DNA of 46,827 bases. It comes from an uncultured Woeseia sp. GTDB lineage: Bacteria > Pseudomonadota > Gammaproteobacteria > Steroidobacterales > Woeseiaceae. Where the stretch lies: contig CAJWFK010000022.1 in the NCBI GenBank assembly GCA_913031125.1, forward strand, positions 1 to 46,827, given 5' to 3'. The notes below the pieces were generated by a model, which saw only the letters and a list, made by a program, of their open reading frames with translations, made no database searches and was not told the origin of the DNA. Shown here one piece after another: positions 25,125 to 33,936 of this stretch (positions are counted from its first letter, which is position 1; every line of letters starts with the position of its first letter). The position numbers and the translations under genes are program-made.

Positions 25125-26327
25125 ATGCCCCTACGTAATATTGTAATCCTGACCAGTTGCCAGCTCATATCAGCCACTGGTGCGATCGTCTTTGTCACAT
25201 TAGGAGGCATTATTGGATCGGAATTAACGAAGAATCCAAATTTAGCGACTTTGCCCATTTCAATAGCGATTCTTTCGATGGCCGCTAGTGCGATACCTGC
25301 AACCCTGCTGATGAAAAGTATAGGTAGGAAGCACGGTTTTTCTATTGCATCAATTAGTGCTGCTGCAGCCACTGTATGTGCGGCCATAGCTCTACATATG
25401 GGGAGTTTTACCGTTTTTATTCTTGCGGGCGCCATGTTTGGAATAAATATGGCCTTTACCCAACAGTACCGCTATGCCGCAGCAGAAAGTGTAGAGCCTA
25501 AGTACAGTCCACAGGCAATTTCATATGTATTAGTAGGGGCAATAGGGGGTGCGTTGGCCGGGCCGGAACTAGTAAAATATGGCCAGTATGCCGTCTCTTC
25601 TGTGCAGTATCTTGGGACCCTAATGGCTATAGGGCTTTTGTACGGAATCCAGTCCATTTTGTTTTTGACCCTCGGTCCACTACGAGGCGAAGTTGCAGAA
25701 GGAGTGGTGGAAGAGCCTAGAGCCGTGATTGATATCATTCGACAGCCTTTATTTATTATTGCAGTACTTGGGGGGCTGGCCGGTTATGGAGTAATGACCT
25801 TCATTATGACGGCAACCCCGCTTAGCATGCATATACATGGCGAATTTAGCTTAGTTGAGACGTCGAAGGTGATTCGTGCGCATGTATTGGGAATGTATGT
25901 GCCGTCGCTGTTTACCGGTCATTTGATTAAACGATTCGGTATTGTGCGCATCATGTCTGCCGGTGCAATAGCTTTGGTTTTCGCATGTTTTGTCGGGTTG
26001 CAGGGCCAGACATATATGCATTATTGGTACGCGCTAGTTTTGCTCGGGGTGGGCTGGAACTTTCTGTACATCGGGAGTACGACGATGGTGACTTTAACTT
26101 ACACTTTATCCGAGCGCTTTCAGGCCCAGGCCGTGAACGAATTTTCTGTATTTGGCACATCAGCCGCCGGATCTTTGCTGGCGGGAGTTATTATCCATAT
26201 GCAAGGCTGGTATACCTTAATCTTGATCCCTTTACCTGTGCTTATCATCACCCTGATGGGTTTGCTATGGGTCCGAGGGGACCCTCTAATCGCCGGTTTC
26301 CAACGGCATTCATCTCAAGGGGATTAA
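25125..26327 (+). CDS. Major facilitator superfamily transporter
   Basis: The 400-residue protein has about twelve hydrophobic helices with the MFS motif-A-like loop K-S-I-G-R-K-H-G between helices 2 and 3 and a similar K-R-F-G-I-V-R in the second half. It is an inner-membrane secondary transporter of unknown substrate. I prefer the ATG at 25125, directly before the first helix, over the ATG at 25077, which adds 16 residues without a membrane character. The FAD oxidoreductase gene follows after four bases, so a shared operon and perhaps a shared amine or amino-acid substrate are likely. Confidence 0.8.
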   Translation: MPLRNIVILTSCQLISATGAIVFVTLGGIIGSELTKNPNLATLPISIAILSMAASAIPATLLMKSIGRKHGFSIASISAAAATVCAAIALHMGSFTVFILAGAMFGINMAFTQQYRYAAAESVEPKYSPQAISYVLVGAIGGALAGPELVKYGQYAVSSVQYLGTLMAIGLLYGIQSILFLTLGPLRGEVAEGVVEEPRAVIDIIRQPLFIIAVLGGLAGYGVMTFIMTATPLSMHIHGEFSLVETSKVIRAHVLGMYVPSLFTGHLIKRFGIVRIMSAGAIALVFACFVGLQGQTYMHYWYALVLLGVGWNFLYIGSTTMVTLTYTLSERFQAQAVNEFSVFGTSAAGSLLAGVIIHMQGWYTLILIPLPVLIITLMGLLWVRGDPLIAGFQRHSSQGD

Positions 26328-26331
26328 TCCT

Positions 26332-27696
26332 ATGTCTGACCGGTTATACGACGATGCCATGTATCGCTTTGACAAGCCAGAGCAATCCTATTGGGAGGCA
26401 ACAAAGGGCCAAACGTCACTGGAAGTCCAAAGGTTAACGGCCAACAAAGTATGTGATGTGGCGGTTATTGGTGCGGGTTATACAGGCTTGTCCGCGGCCT
26501 ACCACTTGTGCAAGGAGCACGACCTAGATGTCCATGTGCTTGAGGCGGGACATATTGGGTGGGGTGCGTCCGGAAGAAATGGGGGTTTTTGTAGCATCGG
26601 GGGACACAAACTAGATGACAGCGTCATGCTGAAAAGATATGGCCTTGATGTCACACGCGATTATTACAAAAGCCAGGTGGAGGCGGTGGAGCTTGTGCGT
26701 GATTTGATTGTTGAGGAAGAAATCGACTCTCACATGATAGGTGATGGTGAGATAGATGTGGCCTGTTCCGATAAAGGATTTACACAGCTGAGAGACCATG
26801 TTGATTTTCAGTCGAATGAATTAGGGCTCGATGCGGAGTTACTGACTAAAGAAGAATTGTCGGAGTCCTATTGTGATTTTCCACTACAGCACGGGGGTTC
26901 AATACTTCGTCCAACTTTCGGTTTGCATCCACTACAATTTATTCGGGGCCTCGCACGAGCAGCACTTAAGCATGGCGCAGAAATATCGATTAATAGCGAA
27001 GTGATTGAGTGGGTTTCGGATAGTCGGGGCCATTTGCTTCACACCAAAGAAGGAACGGTTCGGGCTAGAAATGTCGTGGTAGCAACGAATGGTTTTTCTC
27101 CAGAACTTTTACATTCCCAATTGATGGGGGTAACACTTCCAATGATTAGCGCTATTGTAGTCACCAGGCCGTTAACCAACGCCGAGTTACAGGCACATCA
27201 GTGGAGTACAGATTGCCCGACGATTACAGCTGTCAATTTGATGAATTATTTTCGGTTATTGCCAGATAAGCGATTTCTATTTGGAGGGCGTGGTAGTTCG
27301 GATGGTAGTGTGGAAGATGCAAAGAGAAATTACGGAAAGCTCATATCACGATTTCGGGAGGTGTTTCCTGAATGGCAGGGGGTGGATATCGATTATCAAT
27401 GGCATGGCCTAATCTGTATGACACGACGGCTAACTCCGGCTATTGGAAGATTTACGGGGGATCCATCGGTTTTCTTTGGATTTGGCTACCATGGTAATGG
27501 AGTTAATACGGCAACCTGGAGCGGGCAGCAGGTTGCTCGTTGGTTAGCAACAGGGAAAGAATCTTCTATTGCTAAACCGAGTTGGTTGCCAGATGTTGTG
27601 TATGGTATGCCACAACGCTTCCCGTTTGCTGCGCTTCGCTTACGCTATATTGCGGCGCAGATAGGGATGATGACCATACGCGATAAACTCAGTTAG
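26332..27696 (+). CDS. FAD-dependent oxidoreductase, DAO family (PuuB-like)
   Basis: The 454-residue protein has an N-terminal Rossmann motif G-A-G-Y-T-G-L-S-A-A (from about residue 47), the G-W-G-A-S-G-R-N-G-G FAD segment, and a C-terminal G-F-G-Y-H-G-N-G-V FAD-binding return. This is the D-amino-acid-oxidase-like fold of gamma-glutamylputrescine oxidase and related amine oxidases. It probably oxidises a secondary amine or amino acid. AAGGGG lies just before the ATG. It directly follows the MFS gene in the same operon, which suggests that the transported compound is its substrate (inference). Confidence 0.8.
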   Translation: MSDRLYDDAMYRFDKPEQSYWEATKGQTSLEVQRLTANKVCDVAVIGAGYTGLSAAYHLCKEHDLDVHVLEAGHIGWGASGRNGGFCSIGGHKLDDSVMLKRYGLDVTRDYYKSQVEAVELVRDLIVEEEIDSHMIGDGEIDVACSDKGFTQLRDHVDFQSNELGLDAELLTKEELSESYCDFPLQHGGSILRPTFGLHPLQFIRGLARAALKHGAEISINSEVIEWVSDSRGHLLHTKEGTVRARNVVVATNGFSPELLHSQLMGVTLPMISAIVVTRPLTNAELQAHQWSTDCPTITAVNLMNYFRLLPDKRFLFGGRGSSDGSVEDAKRNYGKLISRFREVFPEWQGVDIDYQWHGLICMTRRLTPAIGRFTGDPSVFFGFGYHGNGVNTATWSGQQVARWLATGKESSIAKPSWLPDVVYGMPQRFPFAALRLRYIAAQIGMMTIRDKLS

Positions 27697-27740
27697 CCGA
27701 TACGGCATAAGCTATCCCCCCAGATTACTCGTGGCCGTGA

Positions 27741-28916
27741 TTAACCGCCATATTGTCGAAATAGAGCTTCTTTTTGTGCCGGGTCTATGTTCACTTTACT
27801 AAGTTCACCTTTTATGTGAGGCAGTGCTAACAATTTTGGGTGCATTACCGAATACCACAGTGGAGGAATCCAGGCGAGCAGGTATGAGCCGAAGTAACCA
27901 GTAGGCAATGCTGGCTGGTTGGCGTCGTGCCGCAATGACTGATAGCGTCGCATTGGATAGACGTGGTGATTGGAATGCCGTTCAAGATGAAATAATACGA
28001 GGTTGCTAAATAGGTGGTTACTATTCCATGAATGGTGTGGCTTGCATTGTTCGTATTGACCTGTATTTACTTTTTTACGCAAAAGGCCGTAATGCTCGAC
28101 ATAATTAGCACTGGTTAATTGCCACCATGCGCAAACATTATGCAGGACGAGAAAGGGAATAAGCTTCCAGCCGAACGCATATAGCAGCAGAAGCTGCAGG
28201 GCAAAACCGAGATAAATGGATTCAAGCACTTGATTATCCCTGTGCCACACTGGCAAATCCTTTCGTTGGAGACGTGAACGTTCAATCTGCCATGCTCTGT
28301 GAAAACCTCCAGGTATTTCCCGAAAGGCGAATTTGTAAATATTCTCGCCCATACGCGCACTAGCATGGTCGTTAGGTGTTGCCACCTGCGTATGGTGGCC
28401 CCGATTGTGGTCGATCGAAAAGTGGCCATATATAGGTACCGCTAAAGCTATTTTGGCTAGTGTGCGTTCGAGTTTTGTTTTCTTGTGGCCAAGCTCATGT
28501 CCAGTATTGATTGCGAGCCCGCTGTTTAATCCTGCAGAAATTGCCAGCCCAATGAACGCCCACCAGCTTAGTTCTTGGGTGCCGGCCCACCAAGCGGTGC
28601 CAACCAAGGAAGCGACATGAAAGGGAACAACTAGAACGGTGAGAATGCGGTAAAAATCGTCTTCCTCCAGTTGCTCTACCACTGCTTTCGGCGGGTTGTT
28701 GCTATCCTTCCCGACTAGGTGGTCTAAAATTGGGTTAATCACATACGCTATAAATAACGGCAATAGGAGCCATACCTCGTTACCGGTGCGAAAGTGCAAA
28801 TATATACTGGCGAACGGTTGTAGTGGATAAAGCACGGATAGAAGCCACCAATACCGCTTGCGGTCGATGTAGCGAATAGACTCTCCGTTCTCTAAAACAG
28901 CCGAAAATACTTTCAT
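27741..28916 (-). CDS. alkB: Alkane 1-monooxygenase (AlkB-type)
   Basis: The 391-residue membrane protein has the histidine boxes of AlkB: H140-E-L-G-H144-K-K, D-H170-N-R-G-H174-H175, and L-E-R-H314-S-N-H317-H318, plus N-Y-V-E-H275-Y-G. These bind two irons in a membrane di-iron site that hydroxylates terminal methyl groups of alkanes, with electrons from rubredoxin. About six hydrophobic helices surround them, as in the family. The second box begins D-H-N instead of the usual E-H-N. No rubredoxin, rubredoxin reductase or alkane sensor gene is next to it, so partners must be elsewhere. The divergent upstream region holds a small palindrome at 29010-29025. Confidence 0.9.
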   Translation of the reverse strand: MKVFSAVLENGESIRYIDRKRYWWLLSVLYPLQPFASIYLHFRTGNEVWLLLPLFIAYVINPILDHLVGKDSNNPPKAVVEQLEEDDFYRILTVLVVPFHVASLVGTAWWAGTQELSWWAFIGLAISAGLNSGLAINTGHELGHKKTKLERTLAKIALAVPIYGHFSIDHNRGHHTQVATPNDHASARMGENIYKFAFREIPGGFHRAWQIERSRLQRKDLPVWHRDNQVLESIYLGFALQLLLLYAFGWKLIPFLVLHNVCAWWQLTSANYVEHYGLLRKKVNTGQYEQCKPHHSWNSNHLFSNLVLFHLERHSNHHVYPMRRYQSLRHDANQPALPTGYFGSYLLAWIPPLWYSVMHPKLLALPHIKGELSKVNIDPAQKEALFRQYGG

Positions 28917-29009
28917 AAATCGAACCTAGTTCACAGTTTAGTAATCACATAAAGCTTTGTTCGGGCCTTTATGCAAGCTATGAGGATAAAATGTTCTGAC
29001 TTAGGTCAT

Positions 29010-29025
29010 TGTATACCTATATACA
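29010..29025. promoter_or_regulatory. Operator-like palindrome TGTATA-N4-TATACA
   Basis: In the 247-base divergent region between alkB (minus) and the DUF5658-like gene (plus), TGTATA and TATACA face each other across four bases. A dimeric repressor could bind here and control one or both genes. The rest of this region shows no gene or RNA structure that I can support. Confidence 0.35.
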
Positions 29026-29163
29026 CTATTGCGGTTTGGGGTAGGGATAAGTTGGCCCTTATACGGAGCTTTGTAAATCTCTTCTCAGTTAACAACGCAC
29101 AGGATTTATTTGAATCTCGATCGGATTTAGATTGAATGTTTAAAAACTATTCAAGGAAGAGCA

Positions 29164-29631
29164 TTGAGTAAACTGGCAAAAAGCTATGTAACGCATGCAC
29201 GAGACCCTGTGGAGCGCAGGGAAGTTAGTTGGCGAACGGTTCTTTTTGGTTTTATTAGATCTCGCAGACACGCAAAACGACGTGGGTCTGAAGTGGAGCC
29301 TATCCTGTCTGATTGGCACCATCCATGGATATTTTTTCTAGCGGTTAGCATTATGGTGATGAGTTCTATTGATGCTTTTCTTACATTAGAGCTACTCCAA
29401 CGGGGTGCATATGAAGCGAACCCAGTAATTGCTTGGGTTATGGAATGGGGTACCGCAAGTTTTGCCGCTATTAAAATGGCAGTAACAGGAATTTGTATCC
29501 TGATACTGGTGTTTCTGGCACGCGTAGTTGTGTTTAAACGTATCCGAACCGGCGTAATCCTTACCGCGTTCTTCAGTATTTACGCCACCTTAATTTGCTA
29601 TGAGTTTGTCATTCTCATAAATCGGTTGTAA
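29164..29631 (+). CDS. DUF5658-like membrane protein
   Basis: The 155-residue protein has a basic cytoplasmic N-terminus of about 55 residues and three hydrophobic helices. The segment I-D-A-F-L-T-L-E-L-L-Q-R-G-A-Y-E-A-N-P is typical of the DUF5658 family of unknown function. Translation probably starts with TTG at 29164, which has AAGGAAG five bases upstream. It is divergent from alkB; a link to alkane metabolism is not shown. Confidence 0.65.
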   Translation: MSKLAKSYVTHARDPVERREVSWRTVLFGFIRSRRHAKRRGSEVEPILSDWHHPWIFFLAVSIMVMSSIDAFLTLELLQRGAYEANPVIAWVMEWGTASFAAIKMAVTGICILILVFLARVVVFKRIRTGVILTAFFSIYATLICYEFVILINRL

Positions 29632-29662
29632 CGGATTCTTCCTAATCAATCTTAACGATCTG

Positions 29663-29686
29663 TCGGCCTTGTTAATAAAAGGTCGA
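29663..29686. terminator. Hairpin after the DUF5658-like gene, terminator candidate
   Basis: TCGGCCTT (29663-29670) pairs with AAGGTCGA (29679-29686) through eight base pairs including one G-U, with an 8-base loop. It stands 31 bases after the stop codon. The absence of a T-run makes intrinsic termination uncertain. Confidence 0.35.
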
Positions 29687-29791
29687 GACTCGGCATGTAG
29701 GTGTGCAGAACTTGTATAACCGCTATCATAAGGTTGGTTTGGGTGACATTCAGAGCCTTTTGGTCCAATAATGATGGAATACTTGTCGTGA

Positions 29792-29820
29792 TTGCCTTAG
29801 GTCCGGATAGCTCATATAAA
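29792..29820 (+). promoter_or_regulatory. Candidate sigma-70 promoter of yebC-ruvCAB
   Basis: TTGCCT (29792-29797) and TATAAA (29815-29820) are separated by 17 bases and lie just upstream of yebC, leaving a leader of about 20 bases. No LexA box (CTGT-N8-ACAG) is visible, so SOS control of ruvAB is not evident here. Confidence 0.45.
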
Positions 29821-29843
29821 CGAGATGGCGGGAATCAAACTCT

Positions 29844-30587
29844 ATGGCAGGACATAGTAAGTGGGCCAATATCCAGCACCGCAAAGGGGCTCAGGATAAA
29901 AAGCGTGGCAAACTTTTCACCAAGTTGATTAGGGAAATCACTGTGGCAACCCGGTTGGGTGGTCCAGATATAGGATCAAACCCAAGGCTGCGTTTAGCTG
30001 TTGATAAGGCAAAAGCGAAAAGCATGCCGAAAGATAATATCGAGAGAGCTATTAAAAAGGGTAGTGGGGACCTCGATGGTGTTGAATTCCAAGAAATTCG
30101 TTATGAGGGATATGGGCCTGGGGGCGCAGCAGTAATGGTTGACTGTATGACTGATAATAAGAATAGGACTGTTGCTGAGGTTCGTCATGCATTCTCAAAA
30201 TTTGGCGGTAATCTGGGAGCTGACGGGTCAGTCAGTTATATGTTCAGGCAGGTAGGTACCTTAAGCTATTCTAATGGTGCCGATGAGGATACGATTATGG
30301 ATGCAGCCTTAGAAGCGGATGCAGAAGACATCGTTGTTGACAAGGATGGCTCTATTGAGGTCTTTACTGAGCCTGCGGAATTTGAAGTGGTGCGTGATGC
30401 CATGTCCGCGGCCGGACAAGAACCAGATAATGCGGAGCTTACAATGCGGGCCGATACGAGCACTGTGTTGGAATTGCAGGCTGCTAGCTCGATGGTAAAG
30501 TTGCTTGAAATGCTGGAGGATCTTGACGATGTTCAGAATGTTTATAGCAATGCTGAAATTCCAGACCATATCCTTGCGGAGCTTTGA
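29844..30587 (+). CDS. yebC: YebC/PmpR-family regulator (TACO1-like)
   Basis: The 247-residue protein starts [14 protein letters not shown], the family signature, and continues with R-Y-E-G-Y-G-P-G-G and [15 protein letters not shown] at the expected places. YebC-type proteins are described as DNA-binding regulators and, more recently, as translation factors that ease ribosome stalling at proline runs. It has the full length of the family. It is the first gene of the ruv operon, as in many Gammaproteobacteria, and its stop lies close to the ruvC start. Confidence 0.95.
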   Translation: MAGHSKWANIQHRKGAQDKKRGKLFTKLIREITVATRLGGPDIGSNPRLRLAVDKAKAKSMPKDNIERAIKKGSGDLDGVEFQEIRYEGYGPGGAAVMVDCMTDNKNRTVAEVRHAFSKFGGNLGADGSVSYMFRQVGTLSYSNGADEDTIMDAALEADAEDIVVDKDGSIEVFTEPAEFEVVRDAMSAAGQEPDNAELTMRADTSTVLELQAASSMVKLLEMLEDLDDVQNVYSNAEIPDHILAEL

Positions 30588-30595
30588 GGTTTCCG

Positions 30596-31117
30596 TTGAC
30601 TGATTCAGTTCGTATATTAGGTATAGATCCCGGCTCTCGCCACACCGGTTTCGGTGTCATTGACTGCCTGGGGCAGGATGTCACTTATGTGGCCAGTGGG
30701 TCGGTAAATAGTGTGAAGGGGGAATTTTCAGAACGGCTTCGCTTGATTTTTGATTCAGTTCGAGAGATTGTCCAGAAATATAGACCAATCATTGTTTCGA
30801 TCGAAAGTGTATTTATGCATCGCAATGCCGCCAGTGCGCTCAAACTTGGGCATGCTCGTTCCGCTGCGATCTGCGCAACCTTTGAATTCCAACCAAAGAT
30901 ATTTGAATATGCGCCTCGGGAAATCAAGCAAGCGGTTGTCGGGACAGGGGCTGCAACTAAGGAGCAAGTCCAACATATGGTGCGTCAGTTGCTACACCTT
31001 GAAGGGTCTCCGGCACCTGATGCTGCGGACGCATTAGCGGCCGCACTTTGTCATGCAAATCGTAGGGAGATGGTAAGAGTAATGGGTGATGACACTCTTT
31101 CTGTGGTTTCTAAATGA
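30596..31117 (+). CDS. ruvC: Holliday junction endonuclease RuvC
   Basis: The 173-residue protein has the RNase-H-like fold with the acidic residues in L-G-I-D-P-G-S, V-S-I-E-S-V-F and A-P-D-A-A-D-A-L. It cuts Holliday junctions symmetrically after RuvAB branch migration. There is no ATG near the start: TTG at 30596 has TGAGG seven bases upstream and gives an N-terminus of normal length, while the TTG at 30584 overlaps the yebC stop. Its stop overlaps ruvA (ATGA). Confidence 0.9.
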   Translation: MTDSVRILGIDPGSRHTGFGVIDCLGQDVTYVASGSVNSVKGEFSERLRLIFDSVREIVQKYRPIIVSIESVFMHRNAASALKLGHARSAAICATFEFQPKIFEYAPREIKQAVVGTGAATKEQVQHMVRQLLHLEGSPAPDAADALAAALCHANRREMVRVMGDDTLSVVSK

Positions 31118-31704
31118 TAGGGTCTCTAAGTGGCAGATTGACATTAAAGCAAGCGCCTGCCGTTATGATTGAATGCGGCGGTGTGGGCTACGAGGTGGAA
31201 ACGCCAATGTCCACTTTTCTTGACTTACCTGCAGTCGGTGAAACCGTTTCTCTACACACGCATCTGCAGGTAAGGGATACCGCCCACTCGCTTTTTGGAT
31301 TCTCCACGCAAAGTGAAAAAGCGTTGTTCCGGGCTCTGTTATCGGTTAGCGGGGTAGGCGCCAAGATGGCACTCGCAATTCTTTCCGGGATTGCCGTTGA
31401 CGATTTTGAGCGGTGCGTTCAATTTGAAGATATTGACTTGCTGGTCAAGATTCCGGGAATCGGCAAAAAGACTGCAGAGCGCCTAATCATAGAAATGAGG
31501 GATAAGATAGAGAAGTTGGCTGATATGAGAGTTACAACTGGGGCGGCTAAGGGTGCCTCTAATCCTGCGAGCGAGGCGATGGATGCGTTGGTGTCCCTCG
31601 GCTATAAACCAACGGAAGTAAAAAGACTTTTATCCAATATTGAAGCTGAAGGGAAATCATCTGAAGAGTTGATACGGTTGGCTTTACGGCAGACTGTAAA
31701 ATGA
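31114..31704 (+). CDS. ruvA: Holliday junction branch migration protein RuvA
   Basis: The 196-residue protein has the three RuvA parts: the N-terminal OB domain (M-I-G-S-L-S-G-R-L), the central helix-hairpin-helix pair (S-G-V-G-A-K-M-A and [11 protein letters not shown]), and the small C-terminal RuvB-binding domain ([10 protein letters not shown]). It binds the four-way junction and loads RuvB. It overlaps ruvC and ruvB by four bases each. Confidence 0.95.
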   Translation: MIGSLSGRLTLKQAPAVMIECGGVGYEVETPMSTFLDLPAVGETVSLHTHLQVRDTAHSLFGFSTQSEKALFRALLSVSGVGAKMALAILSGIAVDDFERCVQFEDIDLLVKIPGIGKKTAERLIIEMRDKIEKLADMRVTTGAAKGASNPASEAMDALVSLGYKPTEVKRLLSNIEAEGKSSEELIRLALRQTVK

Positions 31705-32756
31705 CCAGCGACAACATTGAACATGACCGACTAACAAGCGCGGTCTCGCGAGATGAAGATCGTGTGTTTGATAAAGCAATTCGACCCAGGCAGCTGGCTG
31801 ATTATATTGGGCAAAGCAGCGTCAAAGAGCAGATGAGAATCTTTATCACTGCCGCGCGAAACCGGAAAGAAGCGCTAGACCACGTTTTGATTTTCGGGCC
31901 ACCGGGCCTCGGTAAAACGACACTTGCTCACATAATTGCAAATGAAATGGAAGTTAATCTGCGTCAAACGTCTGGCCCTGTGCTCGAGCGGCCAGGAGAT
32001 TTAGCGGCGATCCTGACAAATTTGGAGGCCAACGATGTTCTCTTTGTCGATGAAATTCACCGCCTTAGCCCGGTAGTGGAGGAAGTGCTGTATCCAGCGA
32101 TGGAGGACTTTCAGCTCGATATCATGATTGGGGAAGGACCGGCCGCTCGTTCGATTAAACTGGAGCTACCGCCATTCACACTAGTAGGGGCAACCACCAG
32201 GGCAGGTTTGCTGACCTCGCCACTCAGAGATCGATTCGGAATAGTCCAGCGACTGGAGTTTTATTCTGCGGAAGAGCTTAATGATATCGCCAGCCGTTCA
32301 GCGGGAATTCTTGAGCTTCCGATGGATAGTAAGGGCAGCCAACAGATTGCAGCGCGCGCGCGTGGCACGCCGAGAATTGTAAACAGACTTTTGCGTAGGG
32401 TGCGTGATTTCGCGGAGGTGGAGGCTGATGGTAGCGTCACTGAAGTCGTTGCGATTAATGCGCTGGATATGCTTGACGTCGATCCGAATGGATTTGACGC
32501 CATGGACCGCCGTTTGCTTAAAACAATTATTGAGAAATTTGACGGAGGCCCGGTCGGGATTGAGTCACTATCTGCTGCACTGGGTGAAGAGCGCGGAACA
32601 ATTGAGGATGTCATAGAGCCTTACCTGATACAGCAGGGCTTTATGATGCGGACATCGAGGGGCCGGGTAGCAACCACTAATGCATATGAGCATTTTGGTT
32701 TAAAACCACCCCGAAGGGAAAAAACATCGGAGTTACCGTTATTCGAAAAGTCCTGA
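31701..32756 (+). CDS. ruvB: Holliday junction branch migration ATPase RuvB
   Basis: The 351-residue AAA+ ATPase has Walker [10 protein letters not shown], Walker B with F-V-D-E-I-H, sensor [10 protein letters not shown] and a C-terminal winged-helix domain ([16 protein letters not shown]). It is the hexameric motor that drives branch migration together with RuvA. Its stop is 23 bases before tolQ; the thioesterase gene ybgC, which often lies between ruvB and tolQ, is not present. Confidence 0.95.
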   Translation: MTSDNIEHDRLTSAVSRDEDRVFDKAIRPRQLADYIGQSSVKEQMRIFITAARNRKEALDHVLIFGPPGLGKTTLAHIIANEMEVNLRQTSGPVLERPGDLAAILTNLEANDVLFVDEIHRLSPVVEEVLYPAMEDFQLDIMIGEGPAARSIKLELPPFTLVGATTRAGLLTSPLRDRFGIVQRLEFYSAEELNDIASRSAGILELPMDSKGSQQIAARARGTPRIVNRLLRRVRDFAEVEADGSVTEVVAINALDMLDVDPNGFDAMDRRLLKTIIEKFDGGPVGIESLSAALGEERGTIEDVIEPYLIQQGFMMRTSRGRVATTNAYEHFGLKPPRREKTSELPLFEKS

Positions 32757-32779
32757 ATAAAATATAGAGGTAGAACGTA

Positions 32780-33469
32780 ATGGACATGAATATGGACGTC
32801 ATTGACCTAGTATGGCGAGCTAGCTGGCCCGTTCAGCTAGTCATGTTGCTGCTGCTTATTGCATCCGTAGCATCATGGAGAATTATCATTCTCAAGCGAA
32901 GCTTGATTCTTCGAACAAAAACCGCATCTGATGATTTCGAAGGGAGCTTTTGGTCTGGCGGTGACCTTAATACGCTATATAGGAGTGCAACCAGGTCGAG
33001 TGGTGCCAGCATGGGCATGTCTAGTATTTTTGAAGCCGGCTTTAGGGAATTTAATCGTTTAAGCCAAGCGGCTGAGGCGTCGCCCGAAAAAATGGTCGAT
33101 GAATGCCGCCGGGCGATGAGGGTTGCACAGATGCGCGAGGTAGACAGATTAGAGCAAGGTCTTGCTGTGCTCGCGACAATTGGCTCAACCAGTCCGTACG
33201 TAGGCCTTTTTGGTACGGTTTGGGGAATTATGGGGGCCTTTATGTCCATCGGGAATATGCAATCCGTGACGCTTGCTACCGTAGCGGGGCCTATTGCTGA
33301 GGCATTAATAGCGACGGCGATGGGCCTTTTTGCTGCTATTCCAGCAGTAATAGCTTATAACCGATTTGCTGATAAAGTGGTGCGACTAGAAATTCGCTAC
33401 GATGGATTTACAGAAGAATTCTCAAGTATCTTGCAGCGGCATGCTCGAACGGACTCTGGGAGCGCTTGA
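32780..33469 (+). CDS. tolQ: Tol-Pal system proton channel TolQ
   Basis: The 229-residue inner-membrane protein has three helices, with the conserved G-L-F-G-T-V-W-G-I-M and A-L-I-A-T-A-M-G-L-F-A-A-I-P segments of the TolQ/ExbB/MotA family. With TolR it uses the proton gradient to energise TolA and outer-membrane constriction at division. GAGGT lies nine bases before the ATG. It begins the compact tolQRAB-pal-cpoB operon. Confidence 0.95.
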   Translation: MDMNMDVIDLVWRASWPVQLVMLLLLIASVASWRIIILKRSLILRTKTASDDFEGSFWSGGDLNTLYRSATRSSGASMGMSSIFEAGFREFNRLSQAAEASPEKMVDECRRAMRVAQMREVDRLEQGLAVLATIGSTSPYVGLFGTVWGIMGAFMSIGNMQSVTLATVAGPIAEALIATAMGLFAAIPAVIAYNRFADKVVRLEIRYDGFTEEFSSILQRHARTDSGSA

Positions 33470-33470
33470 T

Positions 33471-33914
33471 ATGGTCTCGACGATGCAGAAACGGAAATTG
33501 ATGGGTGAGATTAACGTTGTTCCGTATATTGATGTCATGCTGGTGCTACTGATTATCTTTATGGTCACTGCACCACTTCTCACCCAGGGTGTTGAGGTGG
33601 ATCTACCTGAGGCAGCAGCACAACCTATAGAAAGCGATACAAATGAGGCGCCGATAGTGCTTAGTGTCGACCAAGCAGGAAGTCTTTATATAAACATCGG
33701 GGATGACGAGGATCAACCACAGGGCAGTAAAGAGATAATTGCTCGGACGGCTGCCGTGTTGCGAAATCGTCCGGAGGCACCGGTGCTTGTAAAAGCCGAC
33801 AGAGCAGTGCCATACGGAAATGTAGTTGGGGCGATGGTGCTCCTTCAGAAAGCCGGAGCAGAAAAAGTTGGATTCGTTACTGACCCGCTTGATACCTACC
33901 CGGTTCCTGAATAA
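33471..33914 (+). CDS. tolR: Tol-Pal system protein TolR
   Basis: The 147-residue protein has one membrane helix with the essential aspartate in P-Y-I-D-V-M-L-V-L-L, followed by a periplasmic ExbD-like domain ending V-G-F-V-T-D. I chose the ATG at 33471, one base after the tolQ stop; the frame is open further upstream inside tolQ. TolR and TolQ form the energising stator complex. Confidence 0.9.
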   Translation: MVSTMQKRKLMGEINVVPYIDVMLVLLIIFMVTAPLLTQGVEVDLPEAAAQPIESDTNEAPIVLSVDQAGSLYINIGDDEDQPQGSKEIIARTAAVLRNRPEAPVLVKADRAVPYGNVVGAMVLLQKAGAEKVGFVTDPLDTYPVPE

Positions 33915-33936
33915 CGAAAAATCAGGAAATCCGTTG

